Assembly: GCA_002367335.1 (NCBI GenBank)
Contig: DFBI01000065.1
Location: 1-17,722, forward strand
Length of the DNA stretch: 17,722 nt
DNA from: Syntrophaceae bacterium UBA3084
Lineage (GTDB): Bacteria; Desulfobacterota; Syntrophia; Syntrophales; UBA6807
Reading direction: 5' to 3'
Shown here in pieces: positions 6,959-15,523 of the stretch; position 1 is the stretch's first letter; the number at the start of each line of letters is the position of its first letter. Below the pieces are notes generated by a model. That model saw nothing but the letters and a program-made list of their open reading frames with translations, was not told the origin of the DNA and did not search any database. The position numbers and the translations under genes were made by a program.

Positions 6959-8881
6959 ATGTGTGGGATCGCAGGGATTCTATCCGTGGATAATCATGAC
7001 ATAATTACTAATATGACCGAAGCGTTGGTGCACCGCGGGCCTGACGACAATGGGTACTATCATGACGACTTTATCTCCCTCGGCCACCGTCGTTTGAGCA
7101 TTATTGACCTTGCCACCGGACAACAGCCTATCTCAAATGAAACAGACTCCCTCTACTTGGTCTGCAATGGCGAGATTTACAACAGCCCGGGCCTCAGAAA
7201 GCAACTACTCTCGTCCGGGCATACATTTAAAACCTTAACTGATGTGGAGGTGATTCTGCACCTTTACGAGGAATATGGAAAGGATTGTGTCAAGCACCTC
7301 AGAGGCATGTTTGCATTTGCCATCTGGGATAAAGAGAAACGGACGTTCTTCCTAGCTCGGGATCACATGGGTCAAAAACCTCTATTCTACTATCAAAACG
7401 GTTCGGTTTTTGCTTTTGCTTCGGAAGTAAAGGGAATTCTCGCCTCGGGACTCGTGGAGCCAGAAATTGATCTTAATGGTTTATGGCACTATGTTTCACT
7501 GAGATTCATGCCCGATCGTTACTCCCTGTTTAAAGGAATTCAAAAGCTCCCCGCAGGCACTTCGCTTTTTGTTAAGAATGGAGAAATCATCACTGAACGA
7601 TACTGGAATCTGGATTTTAAGAACAAACTCCCCATCGACGAACACGAAATTCTTGAGGGCTTAAATACACTGCTGCTTGAAACAGTGAAAATGCACTTGC
7701 TCAGTGATGTTCCTGTCGGCGCCTTTCTCAGTGGCGGCATGGACTCCAGCACGGTTTGTGCCATGATGGCAACATTGACTGGCGAGTCTTTCCCGACGTT
7801 TTCCATTGGCGTCAAAGAACACGGATTTAATGAACTCCCTTACGCCCGAATGTTAGTCGATAGGTATGGACTCGAGGCCCATGAAAGAATCGTCAGCGCT
7901 GACCTCATCCATCTGATCCCGAAGATGATCTACCACATGGATGAACCTTCTGATCCCTTTGCGGTTGGAGTTTACCTGGTATCACAAGTTGCAAGTGAAG
8001 CGGTGAAAGTGGTCCTTAGCGGCGACGGTGGAGATGAGAATTTCGCGGGTTATGACCGCTTTGTGGGAAATCGTTTGGTAGATTATTACTGTTTGCTTCC
8101 CCAATGGTTTCGCAAAATGGTCATGAAAAAAATCATCGAACGTATTCCTGAATCTTTTGCCTATAAGAGCTTTGCCCAAAAAGCCGCCTGGGTAGATGAT
8201 ATGTCTTTGTTCAGCCATGGGGAGCGTTATGCCCAGAGTATGGGTTTTCTCCGGTTTACCCAGGAAGCCAAGCAATACCTTTTTACTGAGCACGCAAAAA
8301 GCCAGATAGAAGATTACGATTCCCTCTACAAAATTCTGGTCCACTTTGAATCTCCTAATGTCGAGCACCTCGTAGACCGGATGCTTTATACAGATCTGAT
8401 GACTCGCATGCCCGATCATCTCCTTGTTGTGGTGGACCGGATGACAATGGCTCACTCTCTGGAAAGTCGGGCTCCGCTTATTGACTATAAGGTAGTGGAA
8501 TATGCGGCCTCCATCCCGGCAGAGTTGAAATTAAAAGGTTACAGGCTAAAATATCTATTGAGAAAATTGTCTGCTCGCTATCTTCCGAGAGAGCTTATCC
8601 ATCGAAAGAAAGTGGGATTTGGGTTTCCACTCGGCATCTGGATGAGGACAGATCTCAAAATCTTCCTTAAGAATCTATTTAACCAATCTCGCTTTGTTGA
8701 GCTGGGGATTTTCGATCGCAACTACATTCACCATGTTCTCGAAGAACATATTTCAGGGAAGGCAGACCACAATTACCGTCTATGGGTTTTGATAAATCTG
8801 GAGATTTGGTACAGGCTCTATTTTGAGAATGAAACGGTTGATTCCATGAAGGAATTTATCGATGACCTCATGCGAAATTGA
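6959..8881 (+). CDS. Glutamine-hydrolysing asparagine-synthase-type amidotransferase (exosortase-A locus type)
   Basis: A 640-residue class II amidotransferase. Cys2 (MCGIAGI) is the N-terminal nucleophile that frees ammonia from glutamine, with GHRRLSIIDL (42-51) and NGEIYN (70-75) as glutaminase-site motifs. The synthetase half has the PP-loop SGGMDSS (258-264) that binds ATP for adenylation of a carboxylate, and a C-terminal KKVGFGFPLGIWMR signature. Length and order match the amidotransferases found in exosortase A/EPS loci (about 630 residues) rather than the housekeeping AsnB. The inferred job is to amidate a carboxylated sugar (uronic acid) or another cluster product, although asparagine synthesis is the family reaction. 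AGGTGG at 6945-6950 supports the start. Confidence 0.88.
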   Translation: MCGIAGILSVDNHDIITNMTEALVHRGPDDNGYYHDDFISLGHRRLSIIDLATGQQPISNETDSLYLVCNGEIYNSPGLRKQLLSSGHTFKTLTDVEVILHLYEEYGKDCVKHLRGMFAFAIWDKEKRTFFLARDHMGQKPLFYYQNGSVFAFASEVKGILASGLVEPEIDLNGLWHYVSLRFMPDRYSLFKGIQKLPAGTSLFVKNGEIITERYWNLDFKNKLPIDEHEILEGLNTLLLETVKMHLLSDVPVGAFLSGGMDSSTVCAMMATLTGESFPTFSIGVKEHGFNELPYARMLVDRYGLEAHERIVSADLIHLIPKMIYHMDEPSDPFAVGVYLVSQVASEAVKVVLSGDGGDENFAGYDRFVGNRLVDYYCLLPQWFRKMVMKKIIERIPESFAYKSFAQKAAWVDDMSLFSHGERYAQSMGFLRFTQEAKQYLFTEHAKSQIEDYDSLYKILVHFESPNVEHLVDRMLYTDLMTRMPDHLLVVVDRMTMAHSLESRAPLIDYKVVEYAASIPAELKLKGYRLKYLLRKLSARYLPRELIHRKKVGFGFPLGIWMRTDLKIFLKNLFNQSRFVELGIFDRNYIHHVLEEHISGKADHNYRLWVLINLEIWYRLYFENETVDSMKEFIDDLMRN

Positions 8882-8937
8882 TTCGTCGCCTAAGCGCTCC
8901 ATGAAAAAATCAGATTTCATAATGGGTATGGATATCA

Positions 8938-9723
8938 GTGTGCAATAATAACCGACCGATTGCTGATCAGCTAAAGACACATGGTACTGTGACCAAAGGC
9001 GGCTCGGCGCTGTCTCGATATCAGAATGTGGTTGTGGGCAGTAAGTCTCTACGAACCACTTTCTACCATGAATGCTGCATGTTGCTTGGTCCAATGCCTG
9101 GAGCGGCCGGGCTCCTCCTGCGTAAAGCCTTCTGGCCTCGTCTTTTCGGCAAATGTGGAAATGGAGTGGTTTTTGCGGCAAATATTATTCTTCGCCATCC
9201 GAAACGGATACATCTCGGAGACCGGGTGGTCATAAGCGAAGGATGTATCCTTGATGCTCGCAATGAAAAGACGGATGAAGTTATCGTCTTGGCCGATGAC
9301 GTCATCCTTTCAAACAATGTGATGATTTCGTGCAAGAATGGCACGGTGAAGATTGGAGCTCGCTCAGGCATCAGCGCACAAACGATAATTCATTCAACTC
9401 AAGGGAATCCAGTATACGTCGGTTCAGATGCCATCATCGGCCCCAGATGCTATATTGTTGGGGGTGGCAACTACCATACAGATCGTTTGGATGTTCCCAT
9501 GTGGCGACAGGGCATCAAGTATGATGGCGGTGTCAGATTGGAAGATGGCGTTTGGCTCGGGGCTAACGTCACAGTTCTCGGTGGCGTGACCATGAGTGCT
9601 GGTAGTGTCGCTGCTGCGGGCGCGGTGGTCAACAAGAACGTCCCTGCAAGGGCGATATGTGGGGGCGTGCCCGCTAAGATTATGAAAATGCGAGAAAAGA
9701 TCTCTGTAGAGAAGAAGCCTTAG
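8938..9723 (+). CDS. Hexapeptide-repeat (left-handed beta-helix) acyltransferase
   Basis: A 261-residue protein of the WcaF/NodL/maltose O-acetyltransferase superfamily. A short N-terminal region (RYQNVVVGSKSLRT, then LLGPMPGAAGLLLRK) precedes hexapeptide repeats at about 75-145 and 155-248, with G-V-W-L-G-A-N-V-T-V and the closing GGVPAKIMK. His180 (NYHTD) lies where the catalytic His is expected. It should transfer acetyl or another acyl group from acyl-CoA to a sugar hydroxyl on the glycan or its precursor. The best start is GTG 8938, since the RYQ...VGS region belongs to close relatives. No strong Shine-Dalgarno sequence is seen and the exact start is less certain. The gap to the amidotransferase gene is 56 nt. 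Confidence 0.82.
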   Translation: MCNNNRPIADQLKTHGTVTKGGSALSRYQNVVVGSKSLRTTFYHECCMLLGPMPGAAGLLLRKAFWPRLFGKCGNGVVFAANIILRHPKRIHLGDRVVISEGCILDARNEKTDEVIVLADDVILSNNVMISCKNGTVKIGARSGISAQTIIHSTQGNPVYVGSDAIIGPRCYIVGGGNYHTDRLDVPMWRQGIKYDGGVRLEDGVWLGANVTVLGGVTMSAGSVAAAGAVVNKNVPARAICGGVPAKIMKMREKISVEKKP

Positions 9724-9763
9724 TTGTCAAGAATAGAAAAACTTTGAATCAAGGAATTTTTTA

Positions 9764-10879
9764 ATGCGTATCGGTATTATGTTGCGAGCCTATGATCGCC
9801 CTGGGGGTATTGGTATCTACTCTCGTAACATTGTCAAACATCTGCTACATATTGACAAGGACAATCATTACATTTTAATTTACAATAATAAAAATCATCT
9901 TGGTACATACGCAGACCGAAAGAACGTTGACGAAGTCTTTGTGCCTCGCACCAACCCATTAATTTGGGACCAGTGGCTGGTACCCAGGATCACTAAAAAA
10001 TGGGGGGTGGATCTGATCTTCCATACAAAATTCACCGTGCCTATTATTCCCAAAGTTAAAAAAGTCATGGCCCTTCACGGTGCTAGCTGGTTTGTTCACC
10101 CGGAGTTATACGGAAAGTTGGATGTTTTGTATGTTCGCACAGTAATGCCAATCTATTGTCGGCAGGCTGATTTCCTCATCTCAAATTCAGAGCTTACCAC
10201 AAAGGACCATATCAAAATACTAAATGTGCCAAAGGAAAAAATTGAAACTGTGGTCCTTGCCGCAGGAGATGAATTTCAGCCGGTGCGCGACACTCAGGTT
10301 CTTGAAAAAATACGAGAGAAATACGAACTGCCGGATCGATTCATCTTGACTGTGACTAGCTATGATCCGCGCAAGAATTTCAGCACCTTGTTGAAGGCTT
10401 TTGAGCATTGCCTTAAACATGTTGATGTGCATCTTGTGGTTGTGGGCAAGGACTGTAACAGATACGGTACAGAATTTGATTTGAAAAGCCGCGGTCTGGA
10501 ACGTTTTGTACATTTTTGTGGCTGGGTTGAACAAAAAGATCTACCGTCTATTTACAGCCTTGCACTCGTATTTGCGTTTCCTTCCGTCTATGAGGAATTT
10601 GGCATTCCGGTTGTGGAGGCCATGTCTTGCGGATGCCCCGTAGTCGCCTCCAACACGGGAGCTATTCCTGAATTAACGAAGTCAGCAGCTCTATTGAGTG
10701 ATCCGTTTGATCACCAGGCTCTGAGCGAAAATCTCTTGCAGGTTCTTTTGTCCAATTCCCTTGCCGAGCAATATAGGAGGTTGGGGTTGGAAAAAGCCAA
10801 CGATTTTTCATGGTCAAGAGCCGCAGAACAGACGCTTGAGATTTTCCGGAGAGTGTTTTCCGAGGAGATGGATATATGA
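9764..10879 (+). CDS. GT4-family glycosyltransferase
   Basis: A 371-residue GT-B glycosyltransferase with the classical E-x7-E motif: Glu277 and Glu285 in EEFGIPVVEAMSCGCPVVAS. The acceptor domain begins MRIGIMLRAYDRPGGIGIYS, and the donor domain begins at LPDRFILTVTSYDPRKN (189-205). AAGGA lies a few bases before ATG 9764. It overlaps the fusion gene by ATGA. It closely resembles the third GT4 enzyme encoded at 13026-14150, with shared blocks such as LPDRFIL, FAFPS/YAFPS and the EX7E block, which suggests duplication within the locus. The transferred sugar is unknown. Confidence 0.87.
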   Translation: MRIGIMLRAYDRPGGIGIYSRNIVKHLLHIDKDNHYILIYNNKNHLGTYADRKNVDEVFVPRTNPLIWDQWLVPRITKKWGVDLIFHTKFTVPIIPKVKKVMALHGASWFVHPELYGKLDVLYVRTVMPIYCRQADFLISNSELTTKDHIKILNVPKEKIETVVLAAGDEFQPVRDTQVLEKIREKYELPDRFILTVTSYDPRKNFSTLLKAFEHCLKHVDVHLVVVGKDCNRYGTEFDLKSRGLERFVHFCGWVEQKDLPSIYSLALVFAFPSVYEEFGIPVVEAMSCGCPVVASNTGAIPELTKSAALLSDPFDHQALSENLLQVLLSNSLAEQYRRLGLEKANDFSWSRAAEQTLEIFRRVFSEEMDI

Positions 10880-12969
10880 AAGTAGCTCTTATAGGTGCCG
10901 GTCACATTGCCACGCTTCACGGACCTATTATTTTGAAGCAACCAAGTACCGAGATCGTAAGCGTTGCTGATAAAGATGTGACACGCGCGAAAGTCACAGC
11001 AGCCAAATTAAGTGGGTGTCGGTTTTATCAAGATGCAAAGATTATGATTGAAGAACAGAAACCTGACATCGTCCATATTCTAACGCCCCCTCAGTATCAT
11101 GCGAGATTAAGCATAATGGCAATGAATCAAGGTTGTCATGTATTAGTAGAAAAGCCTATGGCTTTGAGCATGGACGATGCTCAAAAAATGGTACAAGTCT
11201 CTAAGGAGAACAACGTTCGCTTATGTGTCAATCATAACATGGTTTTCGAAAATGTTGTGCAAAGGGCAATGGAATTGGCCTCTCATGGCACCATTGGCGA
11301 CATAGTATCTGTAGAGGCACATTATCAGTTCAATGCAAGACGTTATCCTGCAATCCTGGAAGATGGAGCCGAATATTGCCATTGGTCTTACCAGATGAAC
11401 GGCGGGCCGCTACAGGATTTGATTCCTCATCCGGCCTCCTTGGTCTTTGAGTTTATTCCTGACATCAAAGAAATACAGTTTATGGGACACAATCGTGGGG
11501 TACTGCCAAAAAGTTGGCAGGATGAAATAAGGGTACTAGTCAATTCAAGCGGTGTTATCGGTTACATCAGTATTTCTTTGAGTGAAAAACCGGATATAAT
11601 ATTGTTCACTATGAAGGGGACAAAAGGTATTATACAAGCAGATCTCTTCAACGATATCGTCACTCTCCGGAAGAAATCTTCCCTACCTCGTGCGGTGACT
11701 CGTGGGCTCTCCGGGTTTCAACTCTCTACCCAGTACCTTAAAGGCTTTCTCAGAAATATCTTTAGATTTATTAGGGGCCGTGTGGACAAATCAAACGGAG
11801 TAGAGCCACTCATATCAAAATTGTATGAATCCATCCGCAGTGGCGGTGAAACGCCTATATCTTTGGATAAGAGTCTTCGAGTTGTAGACTTAATGTCCAG
11901 GATTTGGCCATCTCCTGTAGTTGATATCGAAAAGATTAGGCCCCATCATTTCACAAAAAATATACAAGCTGCCCCTACCGCACTTGTCACCGGGGCAAGT
12001 GGATTTATCGGAACGTACCTCATCAAGAAACTTCTATCAGAAAATATCGCAGTTCGTGCACTGGTTCGTCCTAGCAGTATTCATGCTGGGCGTGTAAAAA
12101 AGGTTCCCGTTGAAATTATTGAGGGGGATCTCGTTGATCCTGAAGTGCTTTATCAAGCAACAAAAGGAATAGAGACGATTTATCACGCTGGCTCGCCTAT
12201 GAGCAACACGTGGGAAGAATACGAAAGAGTTGCCATTGGTGGCACTGAAAACCTTTTAAAAGCAGCCATTTCCAATCGAGTCAAGAGATTCGTTCAATTC
12301 AGTAGCCTAACGGTTTACGAACTCTTAAAAATTAAACACAGGACCATTAAAGAGGATTCGCCATACCAAACGAACCCTAAAGAGATGGGGCCTTATGCCT
12401 GGGCTAAGATCGAGACCGAAAAACTGGTGTTTGAAGCTTACCGCAAGTACGGACTGGGCGTGACGGTAGTGCGTCCTGGCATGGTTTTTGGTCCTATGGG
12501 TCGTGTGTTTTTTCCACACCTTGGATATCATTATCAAGATATTGTTTTCTTTCTTATTGGTAAAGGGGACACCGTACTTCCCTTAACATATGTTGAGAAC
12601 ACTGTTGACGGCATATATAAAGCTTCTGTTGTCGATGAAGCTATTGGTCAAGCTTATAATTTAGTGGACAATGGTGAGATTACCCCCAAAAAATATCTCG
12701 AATCATTTATTCGTGTTACCGGCATTCCCGCACGTATCATTCAACTCCCATACATGCTCCCTTATATGGCAACAACAGGGTATGAAATCTCAGCCCGTTT
12801 TGGCCTTGTGAAAAAAGGAGTGACTTCAAGGAGGCAACTACGATGGAAACAGGCTAAGGTTCATTTTGATAACACAAAGGCAAAAGATGAATTACGATGG
12901 GAGCCGACGGTATCTATTGAGGAAGCTTTAGCCAGAACATTTAAGTGGTACGCTGAAAAGAATTTATAG
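10876..12969 (+). CDS. Two-domain fusion: Gfo/Idh/MocA oxidoreductase + extended SDR
   Basis: A 697-residue protein with two complete-looking NAD(P) enzymes. Residues 1 to about 360 are a Gfo/Idh/MocA-type oxidoreductase: GAGHIA (7-12), VEKPMALS (91-98) and D181-x3-H185. Residues about 367-697 are an extended SDR: TGASGFIG (372-379), a FSSLTV strand (475-480), and Y507-x3-K511 (YAWAK). The N-terminal half uses sugar, nucleotide-sugar or cyclitol substrates in known relatives. The SDR half resembles 3-beta-HSD-like epimerase/dehydrogenases. Joined, they could carry out successive oxidation and reduction on one sugar nucleotide. The boundary falls near 11950-11975. The start ATGA overlaps the preceding GT4 stop, so no separate start for the SDR half is needed. 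The combination is less usual than separate genes; the reaction is not known. Confidence 0.82.
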   Translation: MKVALIGAGHIATLHGPIILKQPSTEIVSVADKDVTRAKVTAAKLSGCRFYQDAKIMIEEQKPDIVHILTPPQYHARLSIMAMNQGCHVLVEKPMALSMDDAQKMVQVSKENNVRLCVNHNMVFENVVQRAMELASHGTIGDIVSVEAHYQFNARRYPAILEDGAEYCHWSYQMNGGPLQDLIPHPASLVFEFIPDIKEIQFMGHNRGVLPKSWQDEIRVLVNSSGVIGYISISLSEKPDIILFTMKGTKGIIQADLFNDIVTLRKKSSLPRAVTRGLSGFQLSTQYLKGFLRNIFRFIRGRVDKSNGVEPLISKLYESIRSGGETPISLDKSLRVVDLMSRIWPSPVVDIEKIRPHHFTKNIQAAPTALVTGASGFIGTYLIKKLLSENIAVRALVRPSSIHAGRVKKVPVEIIEGDLVDPEVLYQATKGIETIYHAGSPMSNTWEEYERVAIGGTENLLKAAISNRVKRFVQFSSLTVYELLKIKHRTIKEDSPYQTNPKEMGPYAWAKIETEKLVFEAYRKYGLGVTVVRPGMVFGPMGRVFFPHLGYHYQDIVFFLIGKGDTVLPLTYVENTVDGIYKASVVDEAIGQAYNLVDNGEITPKKYLESFIRVTGIPARIIQLPYMLPYMATTGYEISARFGLVKKGVTSRRQLRWKQAKVHFDNTKAKDELRWEPTVSIEEALARTFKWYAEKNL

Positions 12970-13025
12970 CAATAATCAAAAAAAGTTTCGGATAATTTTT
13001 TTAGATATGGAATGAGGGGTACATA

Positions 13026-14150
13026 ATGCGTGTTGGATTAGATGGAACGTCTGTGTGGGGAAGTCCCGTTGGGCAATATACTTACATGGCTAATTTAATA
13101 AGAAATATAGTTCTACTTGGCAGCAATCATGATTTTACTATCTATTGTCGGAAAGTGGTGCCTGATGAATTTCGTTGTATCTCAGACAGGGTAACTTTTA
13201 AAATTTGTAAATTCAACAATAGAAAAATGTGCGAGCAGATTAGTATACCGTGTTTTGCATACCGCGACCATGTGGATCTTATCCATACATGTTGGATACA
13301 TCCATTAATCTACATGGGCAAGAGTGTAGTCACCATTCATGGTCTAGAGTGGAGGACGCATCCAGATGTTCCTATCCATTCAAGAATTAACACATTATAC
13401 TATAAAACAACGATCGAAAATACAGCTAGAAAAGCAACAAGACTCATTGCCATATCCAAGTTTATAAAGCAGGCTTTTATTGATGAATTAAATGTTCCGG
13501 AAGAAAAAATTGATGTTGTCTATCATGGTGTAAACCTTAATATTTATAATCGCATAACAGATGAGGAACAACTTAAAAAAGTAAAGAATAAATACAATTT
13601 ACCCGATAGATTTATTTTATTTGTCGGGGCTATGGTTGCAAACAAAAATCTAGTTAGACTTATAAAAGCTTTCCAAGCTATTAGAAATGAACCTGATAAT
13701 AAAGACGTTGGATTAGTTATTGCTGGCATTCAAGCTTGGAACTCAAAACCAATAATTGAACTCGCGAAAAAACTTAAGATAGAACGGCATGTTACTTTTG
13801 CTGGATTTGTCCCGATAGAGGATATGTCATCATTATATACGCTTTCGACTCTTTATGCTTTTCCTTCAATTGTTGAGGGATTTGGACTTCCTATTCTTGA
13901 AGCTTTTGCCTGTGAAACTGCGGTAATCACATCTAATGTAACAGCAATGCCCGAAGTTGCTGGAGATGCAGCCATATTGATTGATCCATACAATGTGGAT
14001 GAGATAGCTGACGCTATGGTAAAAGTACTTTCAGATGAATCGCTGCAAAAAGCTATGATTAAAAAAGGCCTCGAAAGGGCTAAAAACTTTACTTGGAAGA
14101 ATACTGCTGAAAAAACATTGGAAGTTTATAAAAAGGCGATTGCAAGTTAA
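13026..14150 (+). CDS. GT4-family glycosyltransferase
   Basis: A 374-residue GT-B glycosyltransferase. The acceptor domain begins MRVGLDGTSVWGSPVGQYTY, and HGLEWR and SKFIKQ lie in the N-terminal half. The donor half begins LPDRFILFVGAMVANKN and carries the E-x7-E motif in EGFGLPILEAFACETAVIT, where AFACETAV replaces the more usual A-S/C-G. GAGGGG before ATG 13026 supports the start. It is a paralogue of the GT4 encoded at 9764-10879, but its DNA is much AT-richer. The two GT4 genes flank the fusion gene. Confidence 0.87.
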   Translation: MRVGLDGTSVWGSPVGQYTYMANLIRNIVLLGSNHDFTIYCRKVVPDEFRCISDRVTFKICKFNNRKMCEQISIPCFAYRDHVDLIHTCWIHPLIYMGKSVVTIHGLEWRTHPDVPIHSRINTLYYKTTIENTARKATRLIAISKFIKQAFIDELNVPEEKIDVVYHGVNLNIYNRITDEEQLKKVKNKYNLPDRFILFVGAMVANKNLVRLIKAFQAIRNEPDNKDVGLVIAGIQAWNSKPIIELAKKLKIERHVTFAGFVPIEDMSSLYTLSTLYAFPSIVEGFGLPILEAFACETAVITSNVTAMPEVAGDAAILIDPYNVDEIADAMVKVLSDESLQKAMIKKGLERAKNFTWKNTAEKTLEVYKKAIAS

Positions 14151-14205
14151 ATAAATAGTGAAATTAAGACAAAAAGGATCAAAGATGAGGAAAGTGTAAG
14201 GCAAG

Positions 14206-15519
14206 ATGCGGGTTGGATCTCTTAAAATAAATGCAATTTTTTCTGGAATCACAAATTTCAGTGATACACTGTTGTTTGTACTGATGATTCTCGCAGCTAG
14301 ATTTCTTGGCGTCAATGACTTTGGTGCATTTACTTTTTCCTTATCTCTGGCCACTGTTTTTCTAACATGCACGAATTTTGGGGTTGACACTCTTGTAATA
14401 CGGGACGTGGCTCGGGACAGGGAACTGGCTGCACGTTATGTCGGAAACATTCTGTACTGGAAGAGTGGGCTATCGCTTATAGCGTTTTTTGCGCTTATTG
14501 TAACCGTTTTTTATATTATTGAATCCACACGCGATGTACGGATAGTAACAAGTATTCTTGGCATAGCGGTCATGATGAAATTTTTTACAATTACATGGCG
14601 TGCATTTCTGCAAGCTCTTGAGCGTTTCGATATTGAAGCTCTTGCTGTCGTCTTTGAACAGCTTGTGCTCCTGATTGCTGGAACTTGTATGCTGTTCTTA
14701 GAATACGGTCTAATTGCATTCGCTTTTGCGTTTGTTTTTGCGAGAACCTTAGGATGCCTATTCACTTTCATTCTCCTAAAAAAAAACGTACACTTTTCTG
14801 TTAGATTCGATCGTCGGTTCATAGTGAACTTGCAAATCGAAGCAATCCCTATCGGTATTGCGCTTCTAGCCATGACGGCATACTTGCATATAGATACCTT
14901 AATATTATCTCGCATTCTTACTTACACAGAAGTTGGGCTATATAACTCAGCATTTAAGATCTATGTTGGACTTTTTCTTTTTCCTTCTATTCTATCCACG
15001 GTCTTATTCCCCCGTTTGTCTGGTGCATATCTTAAGAACAAGATGGAGCATAATGGTCTTTTAGTACGCGGTATTTTAATTTTGTTCTTAGTTTCTTTTC
15101 CTATAAGCATAGTCGGCATGGTGTTTTCTAAGGAAATAATTTTGCTCGTATTTGGCGAAGGATTTATTAGCGCCACAACTACAATGCAAGTCCTTTTTGG
15201 TGTAACAACTATCACCTTTCAAATATGGCTTTTGAGAATTTTTCTTATTTCAATAGATAAACAAAAAGCCTTGATGAATTTCAACATTATTGTTCTGTGC
15301 GCACGAATTGCCTTTGATCTCTTGTTAATACCTATGTACGGTATCGTCGGCGCGGCTATAGCGACGGGCGCATCTGAGTTACTCCTTTTTTGTGGTATCT
15401 GGACGTATTTGTTAACCAAACATTTTCAGCTGAAAAGTACAAGTGACTTTGTGCGTAAGGCTTTATACATTATGAAATTTGAAATCAATGAGGACGAAAA
15501 GTCTAATATATTGAGGTAA
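14206..15519 (+). CDS. Wzx-type oligosaccharide flippase (MOP/PST family)
   Basis: A 437-residue polytopic inner-membrane protein with roughly 12 hydrophobic segments. LKINAIFSGITNFSDTLLFV at the start, followed by AARFLGVNDFGAF, is the typical opening of polysaccharide-exporter flippases, and VGLYNSAFKIY near the middle is also characteristic. It should translocate lipid-carrier-linked repeat units across the inner membrane. AAGG at about 14198-14201 precedes ATG 14206. The DNA is AT-rich like the preceding GT4 gene. Its stop TAA (15517-15519) shares its first base with the GAGGT ribosome-binding site of the next gene, whose TTG start lies 4 nt beyond the stop, so the two are probably coupled. 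Confidence 0.87.
   Translation: MRVGSLKINAIFSGITNFSDTLLFVLMILAARFLGVNDFGAFTFSLSLATVFLTCTNFGVDTLVIRDVARDRELAARYVGNILYWKSGLSLIAFFALIVTVFYIIESTRDVRIVTSILGIAVMMKFFTITWRAFLQALERFDIEALAVVFEQLVLLIAGTCMLFLEYGLIAFAFAFVFARTLGCLFTFILLKKNVHFSVRFDRRFIVNLQIEAIPIGIALLAMTAYLHIDTLILSRILTYTEVGLYNSAFKIYVGLFLFPSILSTVLFPRLSGAYLKNKMEHNGLLVRGILILFLVSFPISIVGMVFSKEIILLVFGEGFISATTTMQVLFGVTTITFQIWLLRIFLISIDKQKALMNFNIIVLCARIAFDLLLIPMYGIVGAAIATGASELLLFCGIWTYLLTKHFQLKSTSDFVRKALYIMKFEINEDEKSNILR
15513..15517 (+). promoter_or_regulatory. Ribosome-binding site for the TTG start
   Basis: GAGGT lies 6 nt before TTG 15524 and overlaps the last bases of the flippase gene. It is the reason TTG 15524 is preferred over the first in-frame ATG at about 15557. 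Confidence 0.6.
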
Positions 15520-15523
15520 ACCT

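Noticed and set aside
7982..8455. Minus-strand ORF of 157 residues
   Set aside because: A shadow of the amidotransferase gene, whose synthetase domain is clearly read on the plus strand.
12979..13002. A-run/T-run around GTTTCGGATAA as a terminator or -10 box
   Set aside because: The stem would be only A:T pairs, and no -35 element lies at proper spacing from GATAAT.
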